Source: Takakia lepidozioides
Taxonomy: Eukaryota; Streptophyta; Takakiopsida; Takakiales; Takakiaceae
DNA length: 64,000 nt
Direction: 5' to 3'
Assembly: GCA_030704615.1 (NCBI GenBank)
Contig: CM060734.1
Span: 56,934,042 to 56,998,041, forward strand
The notes beneath the pieces are model-generated. The model did no database searches, had not been told where the DNA came from, and saw only the letters and a program-made list of their open reading frames with translations. Position numbers and translations under genes: made by a program. Of the stretch, positions 31,930-43,675 are shown piece by piece. The stretch's first letter is position 1; every line of letters starts with the position of its first letter.

Positions 31930-33956
31930 AATTTAAAGTTACACCCAAAATGTCTGGTAACTGGTTCCCGGTTCCCTAAGTTCTATATGGCATCCTAGGT
32001 TCCCTGGCCACGTGCCTGCTGTTCCCCTCCATTTCATTTGAGTTCAACAGCTCACCATGCTTTGAATCCCAACCGTCTTCTACCACAAACCATGGTGACG
32101 ATGGAGGTCGTGGAGCTCATTTTCCCCTTAGCAACACTTCACCTTGGCACCCTCACAAGTTTCATTGAAGTAAAGTTGGCAAGCAAGTTCCTGCAAAGCC
32201 TGCCCCACACACCAGCTTAGCAGTGTCCAAATTGAGTGATCCCCAGCTGGGACCTTTCTTCAAGCTGTCGGCTATGTGGAAACCCAGCTGCAGTGCACGG
32301 AAGTACGAGTGCCTCGACCACTCGGCAATGTGCCTGGCTTTGTGGCAGATCTGTCCTCTGATCCTTGCTTACTAGCAGGGGCTCTCAAAACCCAAAAGAA
32401 CTGTTGTCCACTGGCTTCAAGTCTGAGAGCTAGCTGATCAATCTCTGTGTGGCAGTGAGTAGGGCTACGGTTCCAAAGGCAATATAGAGAACCGATCACG
32501 GAGGATGGCTGTTTAACCATTCTAAGCACCTGCCAGCTGCAAGGGAAAAAACCCCAACTTTCCTCCTTCCCTACCCTGCTTAGAAAGAGCAACCTAAGCT
32601 GCTGACAGTAAGAGCCTCTTTCCGAGGAAAAACCAAGACTCTTACGTCATTCAACCACTAGGGGTACAATCCAGTTCACAATAACAGAGTCAGTAAATAT
32701 CCTCCTTGACAGACTCCTTCACGTTCTACATAAAGCATATTGCCAAAGCTGCAGTCGCACCATTGTGAAGGATCTTTAAAGAACTCCAGTCAGCGCTGTT
32801 CCATGCTCCAGTGCTGACCTACATGCCAGATATTCAAAAGGGCCCCTTCTTCGACCAGATTACTAGGTGCTGGTCAAGCCAAAAGACAATTCACGGTGCA
32901 TAGAATACCCGCACACAGAAACAGCGAAGTGTTATGACCTAATCTTGTTGGGATCCCTGAAGGCTTCGTAGGAGGCGTAGCTACCACTTGGAAGGGACTC
33001 TGCACTTGGGCCTTGACAAGTAGGATCCCGCTTTCAACTCCATAACCCAGTCCTTAATCTGGTCAGCAAGCAAGCAGTTAGCAAGCAAGCATCACGCATC
33101 AGTGAAAACCATAATCTGCTGCTCCCTTTGAGTACATCTCTCAACCCCCCTCTCTACAGTCCCCCAACATTACCAATCACATTCTGCTCGTCCGCTGCCT
33201 CCCAGCACCACAAAGATGTGGAAGGCTTGTTTCTGCACCCTCGGTTCTTGATCCAAACAAAAACAACTGATGAGCAAAGTGTTTCCATAAAAACAACGGA
33301 ACAACAGATGGGAGAGATGGTGCATCCCTGCGCCCCGCCATCCAGCGCGCTCTGCTTCTCGTTCGACCTTCACTACTCACACCATACACGAGTGCGCAAC
33401 GCCGAGACCCGTCGACAGCTCGTCCGGAGACTCCGCACAGGGACAAACAGCAACACAGATGCAGGCAGATAGTTCAGTGGTCACTGCAAGACCCCATCAC
33501 CAAGGACTTGGGGCCAACTTGACCAATTTCTACACTCATGCCAACCTGGTTCTTGACAAGCTACCGCTCCCGCCCAAGTAAAACCATCAGCGCTACAGGT
33601 CACGGTGAATCCAGCAATATGCCTGCAAGCCAGAATGGGCTACAAGCCAATGGCCCTTCTTGAGCTGCAACAAACACGGACACACAAAGTTGGGCACGAC
33701 TGACCTACTGGGGGCTCAGCCTGCCCCAGCGCTCAGGCAGCAGGCTACTAGGGCCCCCGCGCGCACCCGCCACCACAAAACAGGATAACTACACCCTGAT
33801 CACCACCAACGCCATGTGTAAACAACAAGCGCAAAACCCATGGCAACAGCAGGACTAGATGGGCTCCTGCCCCAAGGTATATATTATAATAGTGTTAAAA
33901 AAAAGCATTGTATCTAGCTTAGCACTAGAAAACTAGATAGGGTGATCTCTCTCGAG
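31930..33956. other. Non-coding stretch, no gene seen
   Basis: I see no coding frame with a recognisable product. Around 33840-33956 the sequence is related to 63665-63788, with shared words such as 'tgtatctagcttagcac' and a 'tatatattataata' AT run. This shared part is probably the upstream part of the LTR-like repeat that follows in both places. Confidence 0.5.
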
Positions 33957-34308
33957 TGATAAGAAAGCTTGAAATGACACACACTCTCAACACAAGAAAT
34001 GTGAAATCCCTCAACATCACTCGTTAAAAAAAAGTAGTCGAGCCAGGGGCACCCCAAGCTATGGGACTCCACCCCACAACAACCACACAATCATGAGTAC
34101 ACTCAGATCTAAACGCATGCAGGAGCTCGGTCGCGCAGGCTCAACTCGAGAGAGATGAGCTGCGCGACTGCCGCTCTCGTGAAGATAAGACGGACCAGGT
34201 GTCAAACTAAACTTGACACCTGATTTAACACTTGACCTAAATCCAAGTGTTAAATACAAATAACTAGTTTTATGCTAGCTGTTTTCACACTGTGCTTATT
34301 TAACTTGA
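33957..34308. repeat. B-group LTR-like repeat copy
   Basis: This copy runs from TGATAAGAAAGC to TTAACTTGACA and is closely similar to 22480-22836. It lacks the TGTCGTGCGC head found in the 22394 and 31513 units. Instead it is preceded by a 'gatctctctcgag' context shared with 63776-63788. Confidence 0.7.
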
Positions 34309-35077
34309 CAAAGCTATATGCTGCCCAACAAACTTCATTTCTTCATGAAGCTCACAAAAACGAATCTGAAAATACACACCTTTACAAACTTGGTGTACCT
34401 GCAGTTCTACTGCACATTCCCAGGCTCTAGGACGCCTTGTTGCTGCCCTTCCAGCCCCCCGCTCTTGCCACTCCAAGAGCCCTTGTGCTAGAGTTTCAGA
34501 TTGAAACTTCCAACTCAAGCACATGCTTCACAGGTGCACTGATTTGCACACAAGATGGACCAGCCCTCTCTCTTCACTCATACCTCTTCATGAGCTTGGA
34601 GCTAAAGTTCCAAACGGGCTGCGATGCACCCCCTCGCAGCTCCACCATTCAGCTGCTCCTCATCTACCCGCAACAAATAGTTTCGGGCAGAAATACCTAG
34701 AGCTGATCATGTCATCTCCAACCTGCAACATGCTAGATGTCAATGCGCAGTCCACATTTCTGCAGCTCCTTAACTCGGCCTGCAACTGAAGAAGACGACC
34801 ACCAGTTCGCCCACTCGTGGCCAACATCTCCTCCGCTTCACACTGGAAGCCCAAACTTGGTTGCCATAGAGCATGCACGCCGCTCTTCAACATAGGCTAC
34901 CCGCCTCTCTATCCATGACAAACCTGCAACTTGTTCGCCTTTGCACTCTATCCGCTTTGGATAGGCTCATGCACGGCTCCCTGCACTCTAGACTGAACCG
35001 CTTCTCATGATCTGAAAACACAAGTGCTACCACTAACTCAAACCTGGCACTCACAGACTCAAGCTCATCTTTCTCAA
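34309..35077. other. Non-coding stretch, no gene seen
   Basis: The short frames in both strands have no recognisable domain. No tandem repeat or LTR match was noticed until the repeat starting near 35078. Confidence 0.4.
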
Positions 35078-35396
35078 GTGATAAGGAAAGGAATGATACA
35101 AGCATACAAGCTCTCTCAAACTCACATACTTGCACATGAAAACATCACTCATATATTAAGTCAAGCCAAGTGCACCCCACGCCATGGGGAATCCACACTA
35201 CGGCGCCATAGCTAGACGCGGTGAGGCTCAACTCGAGAAAAAGATGAGCCACCGCGATCTACTGTGAAGATAACAACGCCAGGTGCCCAAACATGTATTG
35301 GCCCCTAGATTGACACTTGGGTCAATCCCAAATATCAATATATAAAAGCTAGTTATTTCCTAGCTAACTTCACACTAGTGGTAAAATAACTTGACA
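35078..35396. repeat. Diverged B-group LTR-like repeat (first of tandem pair)
   Basis: This is a diverged relative of the 33957 unit, from TGATAAGGAAAGG to ATAACTTGACA. It shares 'gtcaagccaagtgcaccccacgcc'-like and 'gatgagcc' words. It is followed by GC and immediately by another copy. Confidence 0.65.
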
Positions 35397-35398
35397 GC

Positions 35399-35991
35399 TG
35401 TCGTGCGCATACATATCGCTACACAACTACATCGCTATCCAAAACCACACAACATATGTGCACACCAAACACTAGTCTATCACTAGTCCACCACTAGTGC
35501 ACCACTAGGCTGCCACTAGACAACCACTAGTCACCACTAGTGCAGCCACTAGTCCATCACTAGGCTGCCACTAGCCGCCACTAGTGCAGCCATTAGTCCA
35601 ACCACTAATCTGCCACTAGTGCAGCCACTAGTCCATCACTAGGCTGCCACTAGCCACCACTAGTGCAGCCACTAGTCCATCACAATAATAAGGAAAAGAA
35701 TGATACAAGCATACAAGCTCTCTCAAACTCACATACTTGCACATGAAAACATCACTCATATATTAAGTCGAGCCAAGTGCACCCCACGCCATGGGGAATC
35801 CATACTACGGCGCCATAGCTAGACGCGATGAGGCTCAACTCGAGAAAAATGAGCCCACCGCGATCTACCGTGAAGATAACAACGTCAGGTGCCCAAACAT
35901 GTGTTGGCCTCTGAATTGACACTTGGGTCAATCCCAAATATCAATATATAATTCCTAGCTAACTTCACACTAGTGGTAAAATAACTTGACA
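35399..35991. repeat. Diverged B-group LTR-like repeat with CACTAG minisatellite
   Basis: The unit begins TGTCGTGCGC and ends ATAACTTGACA (593 bp). Its middle (about 35466-35685) is an expanded array of CCACTAG-containing words such as 'gcagccactagtccatcac'. The right part (35690-35991) repeats 35085-35396 closely. Its right end forms the left boundary of truncated element D. Confidence 0.7.
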
Positions 35992-36810
35992 ATTACCCAC
36001 TCAATATCAAGATTTCAAGGATGTCTTCGAGAAGAAAAATGCAGATATATTGCCAGAACATCGACCTTATGACTGTGCAATTGAGTTACAAGAAGGAGCC
36101 CAACCACCATTCGGCCCAATCTATAACTTATCCCAGACGGAGTTGGCTCCATTACGTGAATACATTGATGAAACGAAGATTTTCACCAAAATTGACATGG
36201 GAGGAATTTATAATCTTGTACGGATAAAGAATGAGACGAATGGAAAACAACTTTTCGAACAAGGTATGGACATTTTGAATACAGTGTTATGTCTTTCGGT
36301 CTTACAAATGCTCCATCAATTTTCCAACGTATGATGCATGACATCTTTCAAGAATTTTTAGATGACTTTGTAGTCATCTATTTGGACGACATTTTGATAT
36401 TTTCACAGAATGAAGAAGAACATGGCCGCCATGTACGCCTTGTCCTTGATAAATTAAGAGAAAGATGACTATATGCCAAGTTAGAAAAATAATGTATTTT
36501 TCATAAATCTGAGGTCAAATTTTTGGGCTACATTATTTCCGACAAAGGCGTCTTTATGGATCAGAAGAAAATACAAACCATCATCGAGTGGATTAAACCA
36601 ACTTCGGTCCGAGATATACAATGTTTTCTGGGATTTGCAAATTTTTATAGAATCTTCATCAAGGACTACTCCAAAATTGTTGCACCATTGACATGACTCA
36701 CAAGGAAGGACAAATTTATATGGGACGAGAAGGTTGACTAGGCATTTGAAAGGCTGAAGCAGGCATTTATCCAATACTGGTACATGCAGACCCATCTAAA
36801 CCATTCTTCT
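35992..36810 (+). pseudogene. Element D reverse transcriptase (5'-truncated, internally deleted)
   Basis: Plus-strand gypsy RT. It begins abruptly at the LTR-like boundary with FKDVFEKKNADILPEHRPYD, then GAQPPFGPIYNLSQTELAPL. At about 36170 it jumps from YIDE to KIFTKIDMGG, skipping roughly 70-75 residues normally holding the first RT motifs. Catalytic [11 protein letters not shown] is present near 36370-36405. Stops and frame changes (around 36465, 36490 and 36695) follow. The gag and protease portions are missing. Confidence 0.85.
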
Positions 36811-37250
36811 TGGAAGCAGATGCATCGGACTTTGCACTTGGCGCTATACTCTCTCAATACGATACGGATGGCCGACTTCACCCTGTTGGTTTTCGTTTTC
36901 GCAAATTTTTCGCTGCAGAGATCAATTATGAAATCCATGACAAAGAACTTATAGCGATCATCGATGTTTTTGAGGAGTGGCGTCATCTATTGGAGGGAGT
37001 TAAACATCAGGTCACTGTCTACACCGATCACAAAAACCTCGAATATTTTATGAGTGCTCGTGTTTTGAATCGACGTCAAGCAAGATGGGGTATGTCACTA
37101 GCAAGGTTTGATTTTGTTATTACCTATCGCCCAAGACATCTTCAAGGGAAACCCGATGTTCTTTCTCGACGATCGTATCTTGCGCCGAAAAAAATGGAGA
37201 CAGCTTTCGACCAACAGAAATCCATCAACTTAAAACCAGCAAATCTCTAA
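36811..37250 (+). pseudogene. Element D RNase H
   Basis: The frame reads LEADASDFALGAILSQYD, then HDKELIAIIDVFEEWRHL and VYTDHKNLEYFMSARVLN, so all acidic residues of an RNase H domain are present. It continues to RQARWGMSLARFDF and the tether RPRHLQGKPDVLSR. It follows the RT fragment directly and is the best-preserved piece of element D with the integrase. Confidence 0.85.
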
Positions 37251-38725
37251 TTGAATATGTTATCCATGTCCACCTATGACGATGCAAAGATCATAAAGGA
37301 GATTCGGGAAGCACTGAAGAGCAACCAATTTGCTACGACACTACGAAGTTAACTAAATCGACCTCGAGACAACCCACATGTTATAAACGACTTCGAATTC
37401 AAAGACGACTTACTTTATTTCAAGAGACTTCTCTATGTACCTCCAGGACCTACACGACTTCGAATTCTTCAAACATGTCATGATCTTCAGGCTGCAGGAC
37501 ATTTCGGCTTCAACAAAACAATGGAATTGATATTAAAGGACTGTTGGTGGCCGCAGATGTGGAAACTCGTGAAAGAATTTATAAAATCTTACGACACGTG
37601 TGCTAGAGCAAATGGAGCACGACATCGACCTTACGGCCTTCTTCAACCATTACCCATTCCCAAGGGACCATGGTCGTCCATGTCTATGGACTTTATTACG
37701 GACATTCCAATTTCCAAGATCACCAATTCAATCCTTGTTATTGTAGATCGTTTTACGAAGATGACACATTTCATGCCATGTAATAAGACGGTTATCGATG
37801 AGGAAACTGCAAGACTATTCCTCAATAATATCTACCGCATTCATGGACTTCCGAAGGACATCGTATTTTATCGAGGACCGCAGTTCATATCAAATTTCTG
37901 GAGGGGATTATTTCACATATTGGATACTAAGATCAACCTCTCTACAGCTAATCATCCACAGACCGATGGTCAAACCGAACGTGTAAACCAGATTTTAGAG
38001 CAGTATCTTCGTTGTACGATAAATTATCACCAAAATAATTGGACGGACCTTCTGTCATTGGCTGAGTTTACCTACAACAACACTATATATTCTTCGACCA
38101 AGCAAACTCTATTTTTCTCCAATTATGGTCATCATCCTCGAGTAAACCCTTTCCAAATGAAGACAGTTGGAAGTCCTGCTGCAGAAAACCTTGCTACTCA
38201 TCTTGCTACGATTCACAAGGAGCTTACATTCTACCTCGCAGAAGCTCAAAAACAATATAAGGAGTATGCAGATCAACATCGCCAACTCCAACCCCAGTTC
38301 AAGGTCGGAGATGTGTGTGGCTTCTTCAACCATCAATGAAGTTGGATTATCAACGCCTGAAACTATTCAAAATTATTCGACAAATAAATCCGGTTAGTTT
38401 TCGGCTTAAACTCCCACAAAAGTATGCGCATCCATCCAGTCTTTCATGTTTCATTATTGGAGTTGTATCATCCATCGAATATTCCATGGAGAGTCTCCGT
38501 ACCACCTCCACCAATCGAAGTCAATAAGGAAATTGAGTATGAAGTCGACGAAATCCTAGATTCTCGCATCAAGTATAAACGTCTTGAGTATTTCGTACAT
38601 TAGAAAGACTACGACATTAGCAAATGAACGGGGGAATCTTCATCCAACCTCGTCAATGCATCTGACAAAATCCAAGAGTTTCATCAACGATATCCAGCTA
38701 AACCCCGAGCTACACGTCAATAAGA
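37251..38725 (+). pseudogene. Element D integrase with degenerate chromodomain
   Basis: A zinc region (H...GHFGFNKT near 37500, CARANGARH) and core are readable: SMSMDFITDIPIS, HGLPKDIVFYRGPQF (the second Asp replaced by Tyr) and TDGQTERVNQIL. The 272-codon frame 37521-38339 holds most of the core. Beyond it, frame-shifted sequence ends in a chromodomain-like [20 protein letters not shown] (about 38536-38600), in which the expected tryptophan codon is TAG and a further TGA follows. Element D is therefore a dead chromovirus with damaged catalytic and targeting parts. Confidence 0.82.
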
Positions 38726-39326
38726 CGTCACAACGATGATGTCAGTCAAGTTAGCTTCAAGGTGAAGATTCCACATTCAATGTACCTCATACACGCTAAG
38801 GAGGGAGAAGCACCACACATCAATATATACAGCCACACTTCCAACACTCTTGCATCTTGTATTGGCAACATGGAGTCCCAGGAACCAGATACATTGGAGT
38901 TGTCGCTTATCCAACTACCAGATCAGCCGTTCCGACTCTCACGACTTTCAACATCACGCCGACGCTCTCGAGACGATGGGCCACCAATGCGACGCGTACT
39001 TCCTCATCTGGACCCCGTACGACGGCAAGTGGAACCTACTCGAAGTCTGATAATTCTGTTGGAGGTTGAGGCTTCGGACCCAGAGGGCAACGAAATCATG
39101 TTTTAGGGCAGTTTCGAAAATTATAATGCTCAAATCACTACGTGGTCCCAAGTTCAAGGTGTTGGGCACTATCGATGGTTGCAGGGACCTATAAATCATT
39201 TGAGTCAAGAACAAAGAGCCGAATATTTGGCAAGTACCATTCGTCGGATTTTGGATTTTCTCCAGCTCTAAGCAAGTCCAAGATTTTACCGCTCCTCGAT
39301 GAACTCGGCGCTAGAGGAGGGGGTGA
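38726..39326 (+). other. Element D 3' untranslated region and polypurine tract
   Basis: No convincing gene lies between the integrase end and the LTR. At 39312-39326 a purine run (AGAGGAGGGGGTGA) directly abuts the LTR start TGTCAGGG, the expected polypurine tract. Confidence 0.6.
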
Positions 39327-39941
39327 TGTCAGGGACATAGCCCAGAGGATCTTACCAGGAGTAAATATCAAAAGTTATCAAGTTACCATGTTACCGAAAG
39401 TTATCATGATCTACCATGATGTACCATAAGTTACTATTAGTTACCAAGTTATCGGGAGTTTACAAAATTGTCAAGAGTAACTTGGGAAATTGCTCAGGAA
39501 GCTTCCTTTGGAAGAAACTTCTTCATCAAGATACCTCCTCTGTTTAAGGAAACTTCTCCATCAAGATACCTCATTTGTTTAAGGAAACTTCTCCATCAGA
39601 TACCTCATTTGTTTAAGGAAACTTCTCCATCAAGAAACCTCCTTTGGGGAAGCCTCTTAGGGAACCTCCTAGTAGACAGTATATATAGGAGACGAATGAC
39701 ACTCTTCACTCTCGCCAACACAAGTTCAAGTTACTATTGTTCCCAGTCCCAGTACTTTAGTCCAGCTTCCAGTACTCTAGTCCAGTTCCAGTATCTTGTA
39801 CTCTTGTCCATTGTTATAAAGATCATCTTGATTCATGTTTACCCGCCATGCATTCGGCCACGCCAACCTTAACTTCTTGTCTAGTCTTGTACCTCTAGTC
39901 TGATCTCTTGTTTATGTTCAGTCATGTTCTCGTCCTTGACA
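39327..39941 (+). repeat. 3' LTR of element D
   Basis: The 615-bp LTR begins TGTCAGGGAC and ends GTCCTTGACA, with inverted TGTCA/TGACA ends. It holds a TATA-like TATATATAGG near 39680. It also has a minisatellite (about 39535-39640) of three to four units containing GGAAACTTCTCCATCAAGA. No partner 5' LTR is in the window, because the element is truncated on the left. Confidence 0.8.
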
Positions 39942-39947
39942 CACACC

Positions 39948-40950
39948 ATCATCGATCCTCAATGGGAGGCCTACACACGGATGTTGCGGGACTCGAGGAA
40001 AGCCAAGTCATGGGGCAAAAGTCGAAAGGTTCAGAACACCATTCACAACGATGATTTATGGAAGAAATGTGAGAACTTTGTTTATATGGTAGAGCCGGTG
40101 CTAATTGTTTTGCGGGAGTTTGATGGAAAACAACAAATAATGGGCTAGAAAACGTTACTAATGCAAAATCTAGATAAACATGTCCAATGCGTGAGGCATC
40201 TTCATTTCTCCTTGGAACCCGAGCTTGCAGATAGTGCTGATGATGTATTTTACGAACGTCGGTCAATGGTTTGAACAGACTTGCATTATGTAGGGGCTTT
40301 GCTCAATCCATTCTTGCTCGACAATACCATGCTCCGAGACGACGCTGATGCTAAGGCCGGCCTCGTACAAGTGCTCATGCGACTGGCTCCTTTGAACATG
40401 ACAAAGAGAGCTATATCCGAGTACCAATGCATTTCAGATCGCCGTGACCCTTCGAGAACATGTCGGATCTGAAAGAGCTCAACATGTTGTCACATGAATG
40501 ATGAGATTTGATTGAAGCTGGAGCAAGAACATTGCCTCCCATTGTGAAGCGTATTCTTGCCCAAGTGTACTCTGCCTCATCTTGCGAGCGCAATTGGAGC
40601 AGTTACTCATTTGTTCACAACAAGATTCGCAACAAGTTAAATCACGCGAGGGCTGACAAATTGATATATGTGTATATCATGCCGACTGTTACGTGAGAGG
40701 GCAGCGGATGATGCTGCAACATGGTACGAGAAGAACTTGCATTCCGAAGACTCTGCTTCTGAGGCAGATTCGATGAGTAACAATATTGCGTCTCGGATGG
40801 ACTCGTCTGCCTCCGATATTGGAGATGGGTCTGATGATGCTCCCGACAATGAGTATGACCCGTATACGTTCATAGATGACGATGTCTACATCCACCCGAC
40901 CTTTGATGACCTTCTTGACAAAATACGTATCGCAAATGAGAGTCAAACTG
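39948..40950 (+). pseudogene. hAT-family transposase remnant
   Basis: Coding pieces in several frames give a hAT-like C-terminal half. The pieces are DDLWKKCENFVYMVEPVLIV (39924-40148 frame), a middle part with HYVGALLNPFLLDN, and the dimerisation region RILAQVYSASSCERNWSSYS followed by HNKIRNKLNHARADKLIYVY (40508-40696 frame). An acidic tail comes next (SEDSASEADSMSN, DDAPDNEYDPYTF). Stops at 40147 and after 40262 and frame changes make it non-functional. The N-terminal zinc finger and first catalytic region are absent, cut off where element D's LTR ends at 39941. Such transposases cut and paste hAT DNA elements. Confidence 0.75.
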
Positions 40951-42028
40951 CAATTGTGTCATCCCCAAAACATGGTCTTCAAAATGAAGTCGGGGTCGAC
41001 TCTTGCCCCCCAGTACACGCTAAAGCCACCGGCAGTGGCCGAATGGAGCTCAGTGGTGATGAACTACCACGACCGAGCGACGTTCGCAACCCTGTTCATA
41101 CAAACGATGGTGCAGAACCCATTCTACAGTCGACGGGACGGGAACATGTCTCACCGTTACGACCAGCTCCACCACAATCCGAAAATTGATCCAGCTCCCC
41201 ATCAACACAGCAGACATTAAAGAGCAACAGGGTTGATCTGTTTTCAACATGTACGCAACATTCTGCTGCATTGGACCGGACGGAAGTTGAAGCCTTGGAT
41301 GATGACAACCTGTCAGTACAATTCCACTTTAACCGACGTGTTGCGCAGCAGACCCGTGGTTCCTCACATGCCGGACCATCTAATGCCGGTCCATCTCGGG
41401 TACACCCCTCTCCGAGACTTCTTTCGAGACCACCTTCGAATGCGTCCCAACTCCATAAACGATAGAGAACAATCCAGCCTTTTATAGGCGATCGGCCTAC
41501 AAATAGGCCATATACAGTGGATGGTATTCAAAACCGGAGTGGGAATCGACCTAAAAAAGAACTAAATGTGGTTCGAAATCACTTGCAGGTTCAAAGGCCT
41601 GGATATGTGAGGTCGGATAGGGATGACGATTCCAGCACTGATCATGACAATGGTGGTGAAGTCCAGGGGGACTCGGATTTTCAGCCCATTGGAGCACCAA
41701 GATTAAAATATTCTTCGTCCTGTCGTCGAAACACATTTTTGTGGACATGTTTACATTTCTATAGTAAAGCAATACTTATGTGTTCCTTGTCACTATGAGT
41801 ATTTGTATTGATGTTCTGTATGTTTTGGGAAATAAAAGATGTTGCCCATGTGTATACCACCCAAAATGTCGGTGAATGCATCGTCACTTGCTCACGTTTG
41901 TGTTTGGTGCTTTGCTTTTGTAATGAGAAACAATTGTGCCAATGTGTACAACTCTGCAGAAAATTGTCGATTGTGGGGTTGTAGGTGTCATGGTGGTCGC
42001 ATCAAATTGTTTTTTATGGTTGAAAATG
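40951..42028. other. No recognisable gene
   Basis: Some plus-strand frames (41233-41487, 41517-41798) continue the composition of the hAT tail but carry no known motif. From about 41750 the sequence becomes AT-rich. Confidence 0.35.
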
Positions 42029-42724
42029 GAGTGACCGCCAATCTGATGGTCGCTTCCAAATATTTTATTATATTAAAAAAATCAGAGGTCCCTTGTAATT
42101 ATATTATTATTTAAATGAAGTGACCGCCATTAACTTTTGCTTCCATTTAATTTTTTTTTAATTGAAGGGGTCGTTTTTTATTTTTATTTTTTGTAAACGC
42201 AGCGACCGCCATTATTCGTGGTCGCTTTTATTTGTTATGTTTCTAAATGGACCGATTGTTGGCGGTCGTTTTTATTTTATTGTTTTTTAAAATGCAGAAA
42301 CCGCCATTATTGGCAGTCGTTTTTTTTTTCTAAATAGAGCGACCGCCATTACTGGCGGTCGCTTTTATTTTTTATTTTTAAAAATAGAGCGGTAATGGTG
42401 GTCGCTTATATTTTATTTATTTAAAAGTAGAATGACCGCCAGTAATGGCGGATGCTTTTATTTTTTATTTTTTAAATAGAGCAACCGCCATTACTAGTGG
42501 TCGCTTGTATATTTTTAATTTCTTAAAATGCAGCACCCGACAGTAATGGCGTCATTTAAAAATTAAAAATAAAAAAAAAATAAAAAAAATAAAAAAACGA
42601 CCTCCATTACTAGTGATCGCTTTTATTATTTATTTATTTTTAAAATAGAACGACCATCATTACTGGCGGTTTTTTAAAATATATATATAAATGCAATGAC
42701 TGCCATTACTGGCGGTCGCTTTTA
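42029..42724. repeat. Array of small GC palindromes in AT-rich DNA
   Basis: About twelve degenerate hairpins recur every 45-65 bp. The cleanest (42339-42362) has 10-bp arms GCGACCGCCA and TGGCGGTCGC around TTAC. Others are near 42029, 42118, 42202, 42247, 42297, 42390, 42433, 42480, 42535, 42598, 42649 and 42697. They are separated by T/A-rich spacers (TTTTATTTTTTATTTTTAAA type). Such palindromic subterminal arrays are common near ends of CACTA and similar DNA transposons, but the element itself is not identified here. Confidence 0.85.
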
Positions 42725-42899
42725 TTGCAGCCATATTGTACGTGGAGGTGATATTGTTGCATCCAGTGAATTGGCAAACTGTTAGTAGAAGGAACGCAAT
42801 GATGCAATACCATTTCGTCAACATCCCCGACATGTTTGGAACACCCCCGGCTACGATATTAGGCGTGCGCGAGGCACTAGTACTACAAGCTACAACGAC

Positions 42900-43010
42900 G
42901 CAATGGTGTGAGCGTTGCGAGCGTACGCTCACGCCAGCTGACGTGGCGTGAGCCTGCACACACGCTGACGTGGCGTGAGCGTCATGTCAGCATGCTGATG
43001 TGGCGGTAAA
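42900..43010. repeat. Left cluster of TGACGTGGCGTGAGC words
   Basis: TGACGTGGCGTGAGC occurs at 42939-42953 and 42966-42980, with a weaker form near 42993. The inverse-complement type CGCTCACGCC is nearby (42927-42936). The same word recurs at 47646-47700. The clusters lie on either side of the gene pair below, like subterminal repeats. Confidence 0.7.
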
Positions 43011-43675
43011 TGATGACATGGCACTGTCCGTCATCTGCCACGTCACCATTAACATGCGCCGCCTATAATCGTGGATGGTCCTATGACCGTGGAATTAATG
43101 CAGGGAATCTTGCCTAAATAGAATCAAGACGAGCATTGAGGCCTACAATTGCAGCATCCAACATTGTGCAATTACAAATGCTTGTTTCACTTTTACAATT
43201 ACGATGACGACAAAATATCCTCACAAAGTGTGCGCCATAAAGGCTGCCACGGGAAGACCTTCCTTCCTCCTCAAATAACAATGAGAGTTAGGATCATCTT
43301 CAAAAGATGATTGTAGTGCATAGCGACAGCAAGACATGTAGACTTCGAACGGTGCAATGACAAATGTGCACTACCTAAAAGTTGTCACTCAGAGCTCACT
43401 CCGTATAGTTGGAGGCCATATCATTGCACAGCCGACGAATTGATGTGAATTACACATTTCAAATCATGGTCATCCACATACCACATTACATAGTTCATGC
43501 TATCCATGTGTTGTATCCCGCTGCAAAAGAGTATCGACCTCGTTGAAACTCATAGTGGCCTGGTGAATGAAGTTGTCACGTTTGGGATCGCAAACCATCC
43601 TCCTCAAAAATATGAAATACAAATATTTGCAGGGTATGAATTTACCTCTCTTGCCCAAACTGGTTGATAGCATAT

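Noticed and set aside
33128-33472. Plus-strand 114-codon frame as a gene
   Set aside because: Low-complexity composition, no homologue recognised, and a region of repeat-derived non-coding DNA with comparable frames on both strands.
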